DNA from: Coniella vitis
Lineage: Eukaryota > Ascomycota > Sordariomycetes > Diaporthales > Schizoparmaceae
DNA length: 64,000 nt
Direction of reading: 5' to 3'
NCBI GenBank assembly: GCA_011317545.1
Contig: WUJK01000009.1
Coordinates: forward strand, 682,001-746,000
Shown here: positions 53,238-63,714 of the stretch, in pieces
Layout: every line of letters starts with the position of its first letter
How positions within the stretch are numbered: the stretch's first letter is position 1
Program-made: the position numbers and the translations under genes
Notes under the pieces: model-generated
Told to the model about the DNA's origin: nothing
The model's database searches: none
What the model saw: only the letters and a program-made list of their open reading frames with translations

Positions 53238-53712
53238 ATGGCTTCCCAAACAGAGTACGCACCCCTCCAACCCTCCTCTCCTCTCCTCAACCCAACCCCC
53301 AATTACACAATTCCAAAGCGAGAGAAAATAAACCCCCCAACTAACACTGCCCCTCCGTCTCTTCGCGCGCTCTGCCCGGCCCACACCCACAGCTTCCCTC
53401 CCGTGCGCGCATGTCTCTTTGACATGGACGGCCTCCTCCTCGACACCGAAGATATCTACACGGCCTGCTACAACATCATCCTCCAGAAATACGGGCGCCC
53501 AGACCTCCCCTGGTCGCTGAAAGCCCAACTCCAGGGCCGCCCCGGCCCACAGGCCAGCCAGCTTTTCCACGCCTGGGCCCAGCTGCCCGTGTCCAACGAG
53601 GAGTTCGCAGCCGAGCAGGCGGCCTTACAAAAGGAGAATTTCCCCACGGCCAAACCACTGCCCGGTGTGGCGCAACTCCTCCAAGACCTAGGAAGGACAA
53701 GATGGTGGGCCC

Positions 53713-53749
<37 letters not shown>

Positions 53750-54347
53750 AGAACAAGAAGGGGGGGACCACAGCCACCCCCAAAGAGTCCACATTGCCCT
53801 CGCAACAAGCAGCAACAGCGCCAACTTTGCCGTCAAGACAAGCCACCTCTCGGACCTCTTCTCCGTCTTCTCCTCGGCACACCGCGTTCTCGGCGACGAC
53901 CCCCGCATTCAAGCCGGCCGCGGCAAGCCTCTCCCCGACATTTACCTTCTCGCCCTCGCAACCATCAACGCCGCCCTGCCGCCCTCGGAGCCCCCCATCA
54001 CCCCGCAAGAGTGCCTCGTTTTTGAAGACAGCGTCCCCGGGGTCGAAGCCGGTCGCAGAGCCGGCATGCGCGTCATTTGGTGCCCCCACCCCAAGCTCAA
54101 GGAGCTCTACAATGGCCAGGAGGAGGCAATCCTCGCGGGCAGAATGGGCGCTGCCGGCGAGGGCGTCGATGAGCACCAGCTGGGCCAGCCGGGCGATGGC
54201 TGGGGCCAATACTTGGAGACGCTCGAGTCTTTCCCTTATGACAAGTACGGCATTGTGGTTCCGCCAAAGGAGGTGGACGAGGACGAGAAGATGCGGGAGA
54301 GCGCAAGCGGGCAAACAGTGAGCGTGCAAGAAGGACCCAAAGCATGA
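53238..54347 (+). CDS. HAD-superfamily phosphatase with polyglutamine insert
   Basis: A haloacid-dehalogenase-type sugar-phosphate or nucleotide phosphatase of the pseudouridine-5'-phosphatase/DOG group. It has two exons, 53238-53254 and 53393-54347, and encodes 323 aa. Exon 1 is only 17 nt. The 138-bp intron has a GTACGC donor, a CTAAC branch and a CACAG acceptor and yields MASQTDFPPVRACLFDMDG, the usual start of this family. Reading straight through the intron is also open but inserts a non-conserved Pro-rich segment. HAD motif I is FDMDG (D16 and D18), motif II is ATSSNS, motif III is the Lys in GRGKPLPD, and motif IV is VFEDSVPGVEAG. A run of 12 Gln, mostly CAG, lies at about residues 113-125, between cap and core, and is unlikely to be catalytic. 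Confidence 0.9.
53715..53754 (+). repeat. CAG/CAA repeat encoding polyglutamine
   Basis: A near-perfect CAG tract with terminal CAA codons inside the HAD phosphatase coding region. It is in frame and encodes 12 consecutive Gln. Confidence 0.9.
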
Positions 54348-55128
54348 GAAATGGCTTGGAATGCTAGTTTCGCATAAAGCATGTAGAGTCTGTTGATTTC
54401 CACAACTAGACACGATTAGACGATTAGACTGGGTATAGAGACCGAGGCATGGCTGGCAAAAAGCTCCCGACTTGCTCACCATGATCATAGACTCGAATGA
54501 TTGTCTTGACGTGGAAGAAATCTCTTGATCATCCAGCTTGTATACAGATTCAAGAGTCGAACGATATTCGCCCCCGAAAACCACGTCTCGGACGTGCGCG
54601 CATGTATCCCTCCATGAAATGAGGATAATCTATTCTTTTTTTTTAATAGAAGAAAAACGCAAAAAATGTTCTAATTGCTAATAGTCATGAAATCGGGTAT
54701 CGTATAACAATCCTAAAAGAAGCGTCTACCCCAAACAGCTGAGAATATCCAACAAGAGGCTATGTGAAACCATTCGCTCACCAATGCACTCCATGATGCT
54801 CCCACCACCAGAAGAAGGGAACAAGAAGAAAAAGAAGAAATCACTAGTGATCTCGAAAGTCGTGTAGTCATGTGCATCTTTGCTCCAGCATCCAGAATGC
54901 ATACGCCCCTTGCCTCTTCTTGTATGCCCTTTTCCCTACAATGCATAAATCTAAATCTCCCCGGAAAGAGCAGGAAAATGTTCCGTTCAAATATATAATT
55001 CCTTCGATTGCGTTGGATCCTCTGTCGGACGCGCCATCAATGCCTTTTTTTTTTTTTTGAAGGAAAAGAAGAAAGGAAAGGGGGAAAAACACCTTTTTTT
55101 TCCTTCTTCTTTCCCTTGTTGTAATCTT
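54348..55128. other. Convergent 3' intergenic region, no gene seen
   Basis: A/T-rich with several homopolymer runs (T near 54637 and 55046, A-rich purine tracts near 55070). Probably two 3' UTRs. Confidence 0.5.
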
Positions 55129-58100
55129 TCAATATGGCCATACAGCTCCATGGGCATACGCGTGACTCTGGGAATGTGAATGCACATATCCAGAAGACCC
55201 AGGTCCCTGATGAGAGGCTTCAGATCCATCCGTTCTCGCCGCCCGCTCCGGCGGTTTGTACCATTCGCGATATGGATGGTTCGGCTGGTTGAAGTCTGCT
55301 TGTGCGAGGAGCGGGTTGATGGTCGGCTTCGCACTCGGCGGTGTGGACACCGACGCGGATGTATATACGGTTGCTGCCGGGCTCGCATGGCTGCTGGGAC
55401 TCGCTGTCACGATGCTATTGTTCCTCGGCGTCGGGAAAAGAGGCGCTGCTGCGGTCATATAAGGTCGGCGGTTTTCTGCCAGGCCTGCGGTAGCGGTGTT
55501 GGATGGTGTGAAGACAAGTGGTGGCGGTGGCGGTGGCGGTGGTGGTACCGAGGGGCCTGCTGCTGCAACGGGAGGCGGATGTGAAAAGCGGCGGTATTCT
55601 TGCGGCATGTAGGGACTTTGTTGTTGCTCGCGACGTCCGAAAGGCTGGTGGCTGGGCGATGCTGCTGCGCCAAAGAGGCCGCCTGGCGCAGCGGGCGACA
55701 TGAGGATTTGCTGCTTCACGAGACAAGGTAAGCCGACTCCGCTCGATGGAAGCCGCGAATCAGCAGCAGCACCACCACCACCAGCTATAGATGGTTCTGG
55801 TGTTTCCCAGCCCCAGGCGCGGTGCAGATCCGACTCTACGCGCTTCATTTGCTTCCACCCCGTCCGGTGGTGTATGCGCGTCAAGATGCCAATGACCTCT
55901 TGTTGCTCGCGCAGGTCTGTGAGCACCGGGCCTGCAATGGCGAGCGAACGTATCATGATGGAGGAAACACCGTGATCGTTTGTGTGCGCTGCGATGCCAC
56001 AGACCTGGTGGGCGTGGTGAAGTTGCACTGCGCGCTCTTCGTCATCTCCGTGATGGTGCGACCGGTGGGGATTGATCTGCGCCAGGAGACACATGGCTGT
56101 ATGGTAGAGAAGTCTACCTACAACGGCGGGGCGTTTAATGAGCCTACGTCCAATGGTCAGCATCAGAATTGTCCAGGAGCAAGGCAGCATGAAGATGAAA
56201 ACTCACCAAACCTTGGGGAAAGCCGACGTTGTGGACGAGGCGAACAGATATCCATAAGGCCGCATTGACCTCGGACAATTGGCGTTCCACGTATCGCACC
56301 AGGTCTTGAGGCGCTGCCACTCTGCAAAACGGCTTTGCAGGCGGACTTGCTCGTCATGTGGGCTCAGTTCCTTGCGCTGCGGTATGTTGGCTCGAAAGTT
56401 GGCCACGTTCGCGACAATGTACAAAACTCGGTGCACCCAAATATCCTCCGCGCCCACGCCAACGACACCCCCCGTGCATGAGGGGAAGTCCTCGTTTGTC
56501 ATGGTACACAATGCAATCCCTCGATCCGCAGCCGACGACAAATCCCCACCATGCAGCGAAGGGTCTGTCATGGACATGAACTCGTCTGGATCAATGCCCC
56601 ACTGGTCTGGAGACCATTCCGTCACCCAATTGAACGCCAAGCAGCTGAGGATTTCCATTCCCACGTTGAGCCAGAAGCACGCCGCGCCGATGCCCGTGGT
56701 TTTTGCATCCCATCCACACTCTCGAATGAGCGCCCGTGCCCCGCTCATGTGGTACATGCGAGCCGCGGGTTGCTCACTCATGAGCTCATACATGTTCAGC
56801 ACGACGGCCGTTGTGGCGCACTCGGCTGCGTTTCGTTCTGGGTTTTGCAAGCTGCGCAAGAGCTGCATCGTCGCCGTGTTGTAGTAGTGCGAGGAGTTAT
56901 CGTCCTTGTAACCGCCGCGTTCGACCAGCGTCAGGTGCTGCACACCACATGCCAGAAACGCATTGAGAAGCATAGGACACTTCAACGCGTGGTAGGGAAT
57001 GACACGTTCGAAATGCTGTTGACTGTCCAGACAGTCCATCCACACGGCAACCTCTTCGACAAAGGTCTGCATGTAATAGATTTCGTCGGCCGAGTTGAGG
57101 TAGTCGCGCTCGCCGTTCTTTTCTGACTGGGGCGTGACAAGTCCGTCGTGGGGATCGGGAGCACCTGATGCGGGATCGTGACGAAATGAACCTGAAGATT
57201 CTGCTTGAGTAGCCAGCGACGAAGCAACACTGCAGACGTCGCTGGATTTATAGGAATGGATGGGTTGTGCGAGGTCGTCACGCCTCGTGTACGGATCCAG
57301 AGCACGCCCTAGACTGAAGGAAGCTCGACGTCGGCCTCCACCCGAGAGAGACGAGGTGGGCGTAGGACCAGAGCCAGAGAGGAGTACCGTCTCGGTATTC
57401 CTGCGCGAGGCCGTCTGGCTCGTGTGTTCTTCATACCCCGAGAAGCCTAGTTCCTGGAATGGGCGAGCATGAGCAGCCGGATGATATAAATTGTGCGTAG
57501 CAGCTAAGTGACCTAGAGGAGACTCCATGGCATGGACCGACCCGACCACCACAGGTTCAGCAGCCTGTGGGTGTGGTGGATCCTTGGTACGAACGGGCTC
57601 TTCAGGCGGCGTAGAGCTCTGGCCCCCATAAGGCGGATAGCGTTCCTGCCCACCGACATATTCTGAAGCGATCTGGCGAGATTCATCTTTGAAACGGACT
57701 ATATCGGATCAGGTCAGCTTCCTGGCTGTGCCATATTGCAAATCTGAAATTCCATGGCAGGATACACGACAGACAGCACAATTCCCTCATATGCTTGTAA
57801 TGGAAAACGTGAATTGGCTTACCTTTCCAGTCCACGGGGGGTAATGTGTACAGATGCTCGACCTTCAAGTCAATGAAGTTGAGCCGGATCCCACGTTCGC
57901 ATTTGCGATTGCTTTTCTGGCAATTTACGCATATTGGCATGGCCTCGTCGCATTTCAAGTGTCGATTCCTACACGTGAGGCATCCTGTCCTCACCCGTTT
58001 GGGTTTCGTCAGGGCAGAGGGCGGCGCAAAGGGACTTGAGCTTGGATTTTGAGGCCCACTTGCTGAACGACCTTTGGCTCCATCATTGGCTACGGGCACG

Positions 58101-58336
58101 TCGTGACCTTTCGAATATGCTGGCGATTTCTCACTCATGACCATGCGAGGTGCTAAATCTGCTGCTAAACTTGTGCTGGCCTGGCTTGCTTTCCGTGCTA
58201 GTGTTGGGCTCGCGAGTTTCTGTCGCTTTGGAGGTGGCAGTTCAAACTCATCGTTCATCACAAAGGGGCGCGCTTCACTGGAGCTGACGGCTGCCGTTGG
58301 GGCGTGATCGGGACGTTGGGATATCATCATCAGCAT
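55129..58336 (-). CDS. Large Zn2Cys6 transcription factor with proline-rich C-terminus
   Basis: A nuclear DNA-binding regulator. It has three exons on the minus strand, 58336-57823, 57698-56207 and 56143-55129, and encodes 1006 aa. Junctions read VDWKVRFKDES and FPKVWLIKRP in frame. A basic NLS-like PPPKRQK lies at about 35-41. The cluster is C119-x2-C122-x6-C129-x6-C136-x2-C139-x6-C146, beginning CLTCRNRHLKC. A hydrophilic region is followed by a helical regulatory domain (about residues 330-710) containing EEVAVWMDCLDSQQHFERV, the usual start of the fungal_trans_2 domain. The last 200 residues are rich in Pro, Ser, Gly and His, including nine consecutive Pro, and end AHGAVWPY; this is probably an activation region. 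The target pathway is unknown; neighbours give no clue. The second intron is only 63 bp. Confidence 0.88.
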
Positions 58337-58596
58337 GGCAGAGCGAGGGATTCCCGGCGAGGCGTCATGAATGTGGCTAGGCCCAGGTGACTCGAAAAGA
58401 TAGAATGATCTTAAATCGGCCTGTTTGACCCTGGAGGTCTCTGGCTGGCTCTCTAGCCCACACCGCGTCCGCGTCAGGGCCGCAACCCGACGAGACAGGG
58501 TTGAAAAGCTCTACTTGAGCTCGCCACGACGACAGCCTGCCTGGGAAGTTACTCGACTCAATGTCTCGCTGCTGTATTGCTCTTGAGGCCTCAGGA

Positions 58597-58658
<62 letters not shown>

Positions 58659-61600
58659 AAAGGATCTTTGAGAGTTTGATGAGACTCCGGAAACAGCGGG
58701 TGTCAACCTGTCAAGGGCCTCGGGTCGTTTCCACAATGCCCCCAGTGACAGGCCCCGCGACGCAGGCAGGAAGAGCAGGGAGGACGGGAACCGGAATGCT
58801 GTATATGCGGCGATAACATGAAGATCATTGGGAAAGCAGTCAAGATTCTGGGTCTGGTTGGTTAGAATCGGCGGACGTGTCTGCAAGCTTCCGCGTTGAA
58901 GAAAAGCAGGTCAAGGCTACGCTGGCCCAAGACCTCGTCTTCTTTTGGTCCACTCGACTGCTGCCAGTGTGACGATGTCAAGCGCCGGACAACGTGTCGT
59001 GAGTTCAATTGTAGCTTTGGCGCGGGAAAATGTGTACCGTCAGAAATGGCGGGAGAAATTGCGAGGCGCTATCCACAAAGCCTTGCTCCTTGTTGCGGAC
59101 GTTGCTGAAGTATGCACTTGGCAGTCAATTTTGCCGTTGTCTTCGACTTGCTTGCGTACTCGTGCGTGCAAGGCTGGCTGTAAATGGCGAATCGTGAGTC
59201 GTCAATGCCTGTGCCTGCTCCAACAAGAGGACAATGGAGACGATGTCAGCAAAGACTAATCGATGTTTCGATTCGACCAATATTCCTCGAGGCCGAGGCC
59301 GAGGCCGGTGCCACGCAAGGCGGAGACGACAACCAGATTTCGAGTGGAAATGGCAGAGCTCCCCAATCGAGTTGGCGCCAGCTGGAGCGAATTTGCAGCG
59401 GAAAGGCCCCAGCTAGGTGCCAGCTACAACCACCTCTTGGAAGCCGGTGAGCGTTCGTCTCACAAATGAGGCTCATGGGCCAGCAAATGAGGCTGTTCCT
59501 GTGAGATTCTTGCAGTCGAGGGCAAGGGGGAGACAGGACCTCATCAAGAATTGGTGAATGCGCCCCTAGCGCTCATCCCAGTGACAGAACAGGAACAGCG
59601 TCCCTAGACTGCTCGTTTGGCGGGAGGGAGGGGGCTCCGTGGGCTGTCCTGGCTGTCTGGGCAGTCGAAGAGAATGGAAAAAATCTAGCGCGTCGGGAGC
59701 TCTCTCGTGGCGGCACAGGCGACAGTAGCTTGCACCGAGGGGGCCTATCAGTGACGAGGAGCGGCAGGCGACAGATCGAGTGCGGTGACATCCTGGCTCC
59801 GGGGTGGGTGCCAGGCACTGCAGGCCTGGCACTGCCAGGTGGGCGGGTGCCAGACTATGGAGCGGGCAAAACAGGGGTCGACGGCGCCGAATTCAGCACG
59901 GCAGTTGGCCTTGGCTGATAATCTGGATGCTACGTCCAAGAAGGCGAGCGGTGAATTGGCTCCAGAGGCCTCACACCAAACATGTATGTGTCGACCTTCA
60001 GACTCTGTCGGGGACAGGTTTGACACAAGAGTGCGCTCGCTACCTGGCAGTACGCGAAACTGTCTTTGCTCGTGACCCATTTTCGACCTCCCTGCCACGA
60101 CGTCCAAGAGAGACTTGCATGTCGTTCCTTGGCGGTGTGCTGTTTTGGCGCCGCCCATTTACTTTGTGCATTGCTGGTCTGTTCTTGTGGACTGTCCGTG
60201 ATGTACCCATGCATATATAGGGGAGCATTGAGTTGCATAACGAGTTTAGCGGGCTGTTTCTTTTGACACTGGGCTTGCTTGCCTGTGTCTGCCTGGTTGT
60301 TCGTGGGATTCTGCGCAACCCACGAATTCATCATACATACCATCATCCCCCCCATCCCTTGGTTCCGCGGTCGGCTCAACGCCAATTCAGCATAGTCCAT
60401 AGTATCTGGGGCGGTGCAGAGAGGGGCATGCAATCTGCGGAAGCAGGTTAATGAAGCGACCCTTTGGTGACCCTTGACGCGCAACCATCTCGCGGGCATT
60501 CGGCGAGGGCCTTGTGCTAACCTAGGTGGTGAACAACGCTCGATACATAGTACATTGATCCCCACGTAGCGTAGTGGTGAGTTCGCACGCATAGCGGCTG
60601 ATGAAGTAGACGGCCACCACTGACTGTATGGAGGAATGAGCCGCATGAGGACTAGCTCGCAGTCAAAGCTGAGGTCAACATCTCACAAACAGACGGATCA
60701 GCTGCAAATCCAGTGGGGCAACCTGCTAACAACCCCTCGCGTATGCTAGGTAGAAGTAGACCTGGGACGAACAGCCAGCATCCCACATGGACGTGCCCCA
60801 CGAGGCTGGAGGCGAGAATGCCACGACAGTAGCAGTTCCAAGTGCGCACGAGCGCAGCAGAGGTCCACCGTGCCATCGCTCTTGTGCCATCCAATGAGAG
60901 CAACGGCTGGATACTGTGCGACCAGTAGTGTTGTCCACCGAAAACATACAGTGCCTGCGTGCCTCGTGCCTCGTGCTTCGTCGGAGCCTTGGGGTGTTTG
61001 CATCTCGCATGGCAGATCCGCAAAGAGCTGTGAGATTGTCGAGGTGCTGGGCTGGACTACCGAGTACTCTGGTACTCTGGTACTGTGTACTATGTATACG
61101 CTTGGCTCGCGTCAGCACCATGGTTGGAACAAGATGGCCTGAACGAGGTTGGATTGTCGGGACAAGCCGTTGTGGGGAAATCCCAGCCAGCCAGCCAGCA
61201 GCCACACTGGCTGGCTGGCCTGATTGGCCTGGCAGGATGTCTCGACTTTCGGGCCATCTGCCCCCAAATAACGAGGCTGGTGAATTGCCAGGCTGTACTA
61301 TATTACCATGTAATAGTAGCCTTGGCAGCGACTGGGGCAGCTGATGGCCAGGACAGCGATGCACGGTTCGAGCTGGGCTGCAAGGTGCGGTCGATCCTGG
61401 AAATAATGACAGTCGTTAGACACGTGGGAAGCCGAGAGCTTAACGCGCCTGTACTATGTAGCATTGAGGGCAGTGTGAGCGCTGGAAAGGGAGCAGACAA
61501 TGAGACACGGGCTGTCTCGCAAGCCAGACAATCCAATGCGACATGGACGCGAAGCCGGGAGATCACGGCGCTATCGGGGGGAAGGGGGGAGAGTGTCGAT

Positions 61601-62118
61601 GTTGCGGGCGAGGTCACCTGTGTTGGCATTGCGTCGGCAGTTGTTCGGGGCGGGCCAAGATGCTACGCTGGACGCATGAAGCTCGAGGCGTGTGAAAGGA
61701 GGATGGATGCTGGGCTCGAAAATGAGTGAGGTATTCCGTGACGATGCCGGTGCAATGCTGGGTATGGGTATGGTAAGGTCTGCGGCAGGTTACGCGGCAA
61801 GGGTTGGGGTTCGTGGCTCAGGGTTAAGGTTCAAGATGTACTATGTACTTACTGGCATGATATACATGGTACTTGTGCGATTCTTGCCAGGGTTGGGCTT
61901 TGGCTGGTAGTGGTTGCCAGCACCTGAAGACTGGTCTGGGTCTGGGAAAAGATGCCAATTCCCCGACGACGACATACGACAACCAGCACGCTTTAGGCTG
62001 GCCGAGACATGGCGATTCCATCCTGACGCATTGTTTCTGCCCTGTCCCAGGGCCTTCTCCGCCCAGTACTTGGGTACACTGCAATATCTGTCGACCCGCA
62101 CCATCTCCAGTCCCAGCC
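58337..62118. other. Gene-poor 3.8-kb region with poly(A) tract
   Basis: No credible gene. It contains a 56-nt A homopolymer, four copies of the TACTATGTA word (60544, 61088, 61452, 61839), and CCAG/CTGG tandem words around 61190-61217. Short ORFs overlap in all frames with no recognisable domains. The last 200 bp serve as the ASA1 promoter and leader. Confidence 0.45.
58599..58654. repeat. 56-nt poly(A) homopolymer (poly(T) on the minus strand)
   Basis: Fifty-six consecutive A residues, 263 bp upstream of the start of the minus-strand Zn2Cys6 gene. No retroelement body or target-site duplication is obvious next to it. Confidence 0.95.
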
Positions 62119-63504
62119 ATGGCTGCCGACGACGGCGAGCTCCCTCCCCAGCCCAAGGCCGTTTTGCGCGGTCACAGAGCGCCGGTCCATGCTGCTGCCT
62201 TCATCCGGTCCAACCAGCGGCTCCTCACGGGCGATGCAGACGGTTTTGTCGTGGCCTGGGACCTGGCTATCATGCGTCCGCGCGCAGTCTGGCAGGCACA
62301 CGACAGCACGATTCTGGGCCTGGCCGGCTGGGGCGCCGACAAGGTCATCACCCACGGCAGGGACAACAAGCTGATTGTGTGGAGCTTCTCAGCTGCAGAC
62401 GAGCCTTCGATGAGCACCAGCCTGCCGCTCGACGTCGCCCCTGAGCCTCGCAGCAAGCCATGGATGCTCCATATGCTCCCCGTCAACACCATGAACTTTT
62501 GCGCGTTCGCATGTGGCCCGGCTGCTCCGGCATTGGCACTGCCGTCCACCTCGGGCTCTGCACCACACACGGAGCTGCTCATCGCCGTCCCAAACACTCT
62601 AGCCTCGGAGGCCATCGATGTATACGCGCTGCCATCACAGGCGCGTATCCACACAGTCAGGCTGGGAGGCGACCATGGCATGGCCATGGCTCTCCGCTTG
62701 CGCTGGCTCTCCGATGTCCTCACACTGATCGTCGGCTACGAAGATGGATTGACGATTGTCACACAGCTTGGAAACGATGGGGCGTGGAATATCGCGTATC
62801 GCGCACAATGCCACAAGCAACCTGTATTGTCTCTCGACATCGCCCCGGGCTTGGAGTATTTCCTTACCTCGAGCGCCGACGCCACTATTGCAAAGCATCC
62901 CCTGCCAACTCGGCAACCTGAAGTCACCAAAACACCAAGCCTTGACTCTGGTCTGGCCAGGCACGTCACGGCCGAGCCCGAGAAAGCGGCCACGTCTCTA
63001 TCTGAAACACATACACCGGAACCTGCTCCAGATCGGCCCGTGTCGTTGTTATCCGCAGCCCTCACCTCCCTCCCGCCTGCTGAGGCTCCCAGAGTAGCAC
63101 ACCCGCCCGTCGTCGAGACACAGCCATTGAATGTTGTCAATACCAAGCATTCTGGTCAGCAATGCCTGAGTATCCGCTCAGACGGGCGAGTTTTCGCTAC
63201 AGCTGGCTGGGACTCCAAGGTGCGTGTTTATTCAGCCCAAACAATGCGTGAGGTGGCGGTGCTTCAATGGCATCCTGTGGGCTGCTTTGCTGTGGCATTT
63301 TCCGACGTCACCGCCGCCCATCTAGGTGACAGCGCAGCTGCTCGCACCGACCGGCCACCTACCGAAAAGGCCTCGGACTGCGCAGTAGCTCCTAGAGTGC
63401 TTGACATGACGGTCAAAGGCCGGAGAATCCACCACGCAAAGACTGCGCACTGGCTCGCAGCCGGAAGTAAGGATGGCAAAGTGAGCTTATGGGACGTGTT
63501 TTGA
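62119..63504 (+). CDS. ASA1: ASTRA-associated WD40 protein Asa1
   Basis: A WD-repeat subunit linked to the ASTRA/TTT complex that supports folding of PIKK kinases such as TOR, acting in nucleus and cytosol. A single exon of 461 aa; the ATG at 62119 opens MAADDGELPPQPKAVLRGH, just ahead of the first blade. WD-like blades include GHRAPVHAAAFI...GFVVAWDL, HDSTILGLAGW...NKLIVWSF, a conserved linker PWMLHMLPVNTMNFC typical of Asa1, a blade ending TSSADATIAKH, then SDGRVFATAGWDSKVRVY, and the terminal GSKDGKVSLWDVF at the extreme C-terminus. Low-complexity Pro/Ser/Glu-rich spacers lie between the fifth and sixth blades. The reading frame is open upstream of the ATG, but that part is not WD-like. 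Confidence 0.9.
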   Translation: MAADDGELPPQPKAVLRGHRAPVHAAAFIRSNQRLLTGDADGFVVAWDLAIMRPRAVWQAHDSTILGLAGWGADKVITHGRDNKLIVWSFSAADEPSMSTSLPLDVAPEPRSKPWMLHMLPVNTMNFCAFACGPAAPALALPSTSGSAPHTELLIAVPNTLASEAIDVYALPSQARIHTVRLGGDHGMAMALRLRWLSDVLTLIVGYEDGLTIVTQLGNDGAWNIAYRAQCHKQPVLSLDIAPGLEYFLTSSADATIAKHPLPTRQPEVTKTPSLDSGLARHVTAEPEKAATSLSETHTPEPAPDRPVSLLSAALTSLPPAEAPRVAHPPVVETQPLNVVNTKHSGQQCLSIRSDGRVFATAGWDSKVRVYSAQTMREVAVLQWHPVGCFAVAFSDVTAAHLGDSAAARTDRPPTEKASDCAVAPRVLDMTVKGRRIHHAKTAHWLAAGSKDGKVSLWDVF

Positions 63505-63714
63505 CGTCAGTCATGCTGTATCCATTCACAAACCAGCACGTCTTACCGGGGCCATAAAGAGGTTGTGTTGTCTCTGTGTCTCTCCAACTCTGGCGTTAGT
63601 GCTGCAAAGAAGAAGAAGATGTCACAAGCTCTCGCAATGCCAAGTCATGACCTCCAAAAGAAGACGTCTTGTATTGAGTGAACGCCAAGAGGACAAACGC
63701 CTAAGAGTCAAACA

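Noticed and set aside
53255..53392. Reading through the proposed HAD intron as coding
   Set aside because: The frame is open, but the segment is Pro/Asn-rich and contains a branch site (CTAAC) and consensus ends. Removing it gives the family-typical FPPVRACLFDMDG start.
58896..59469. Small Cys-rich and Arg-Gly-type ORFs in the 3.8-kb gap
   Set aside because: Overlapping short frames without conserved motifs, splice context or consistent composition; not enough to call a gene.
60567..60577. TAGCGTAGTGG, a perfect match to a tRNA A-box
   Set aside because: No B-box (GGTTCRANTCC) follows within tRNA distance and no cloverleaf can be drawn. Chance or a very old tRNA fragment.
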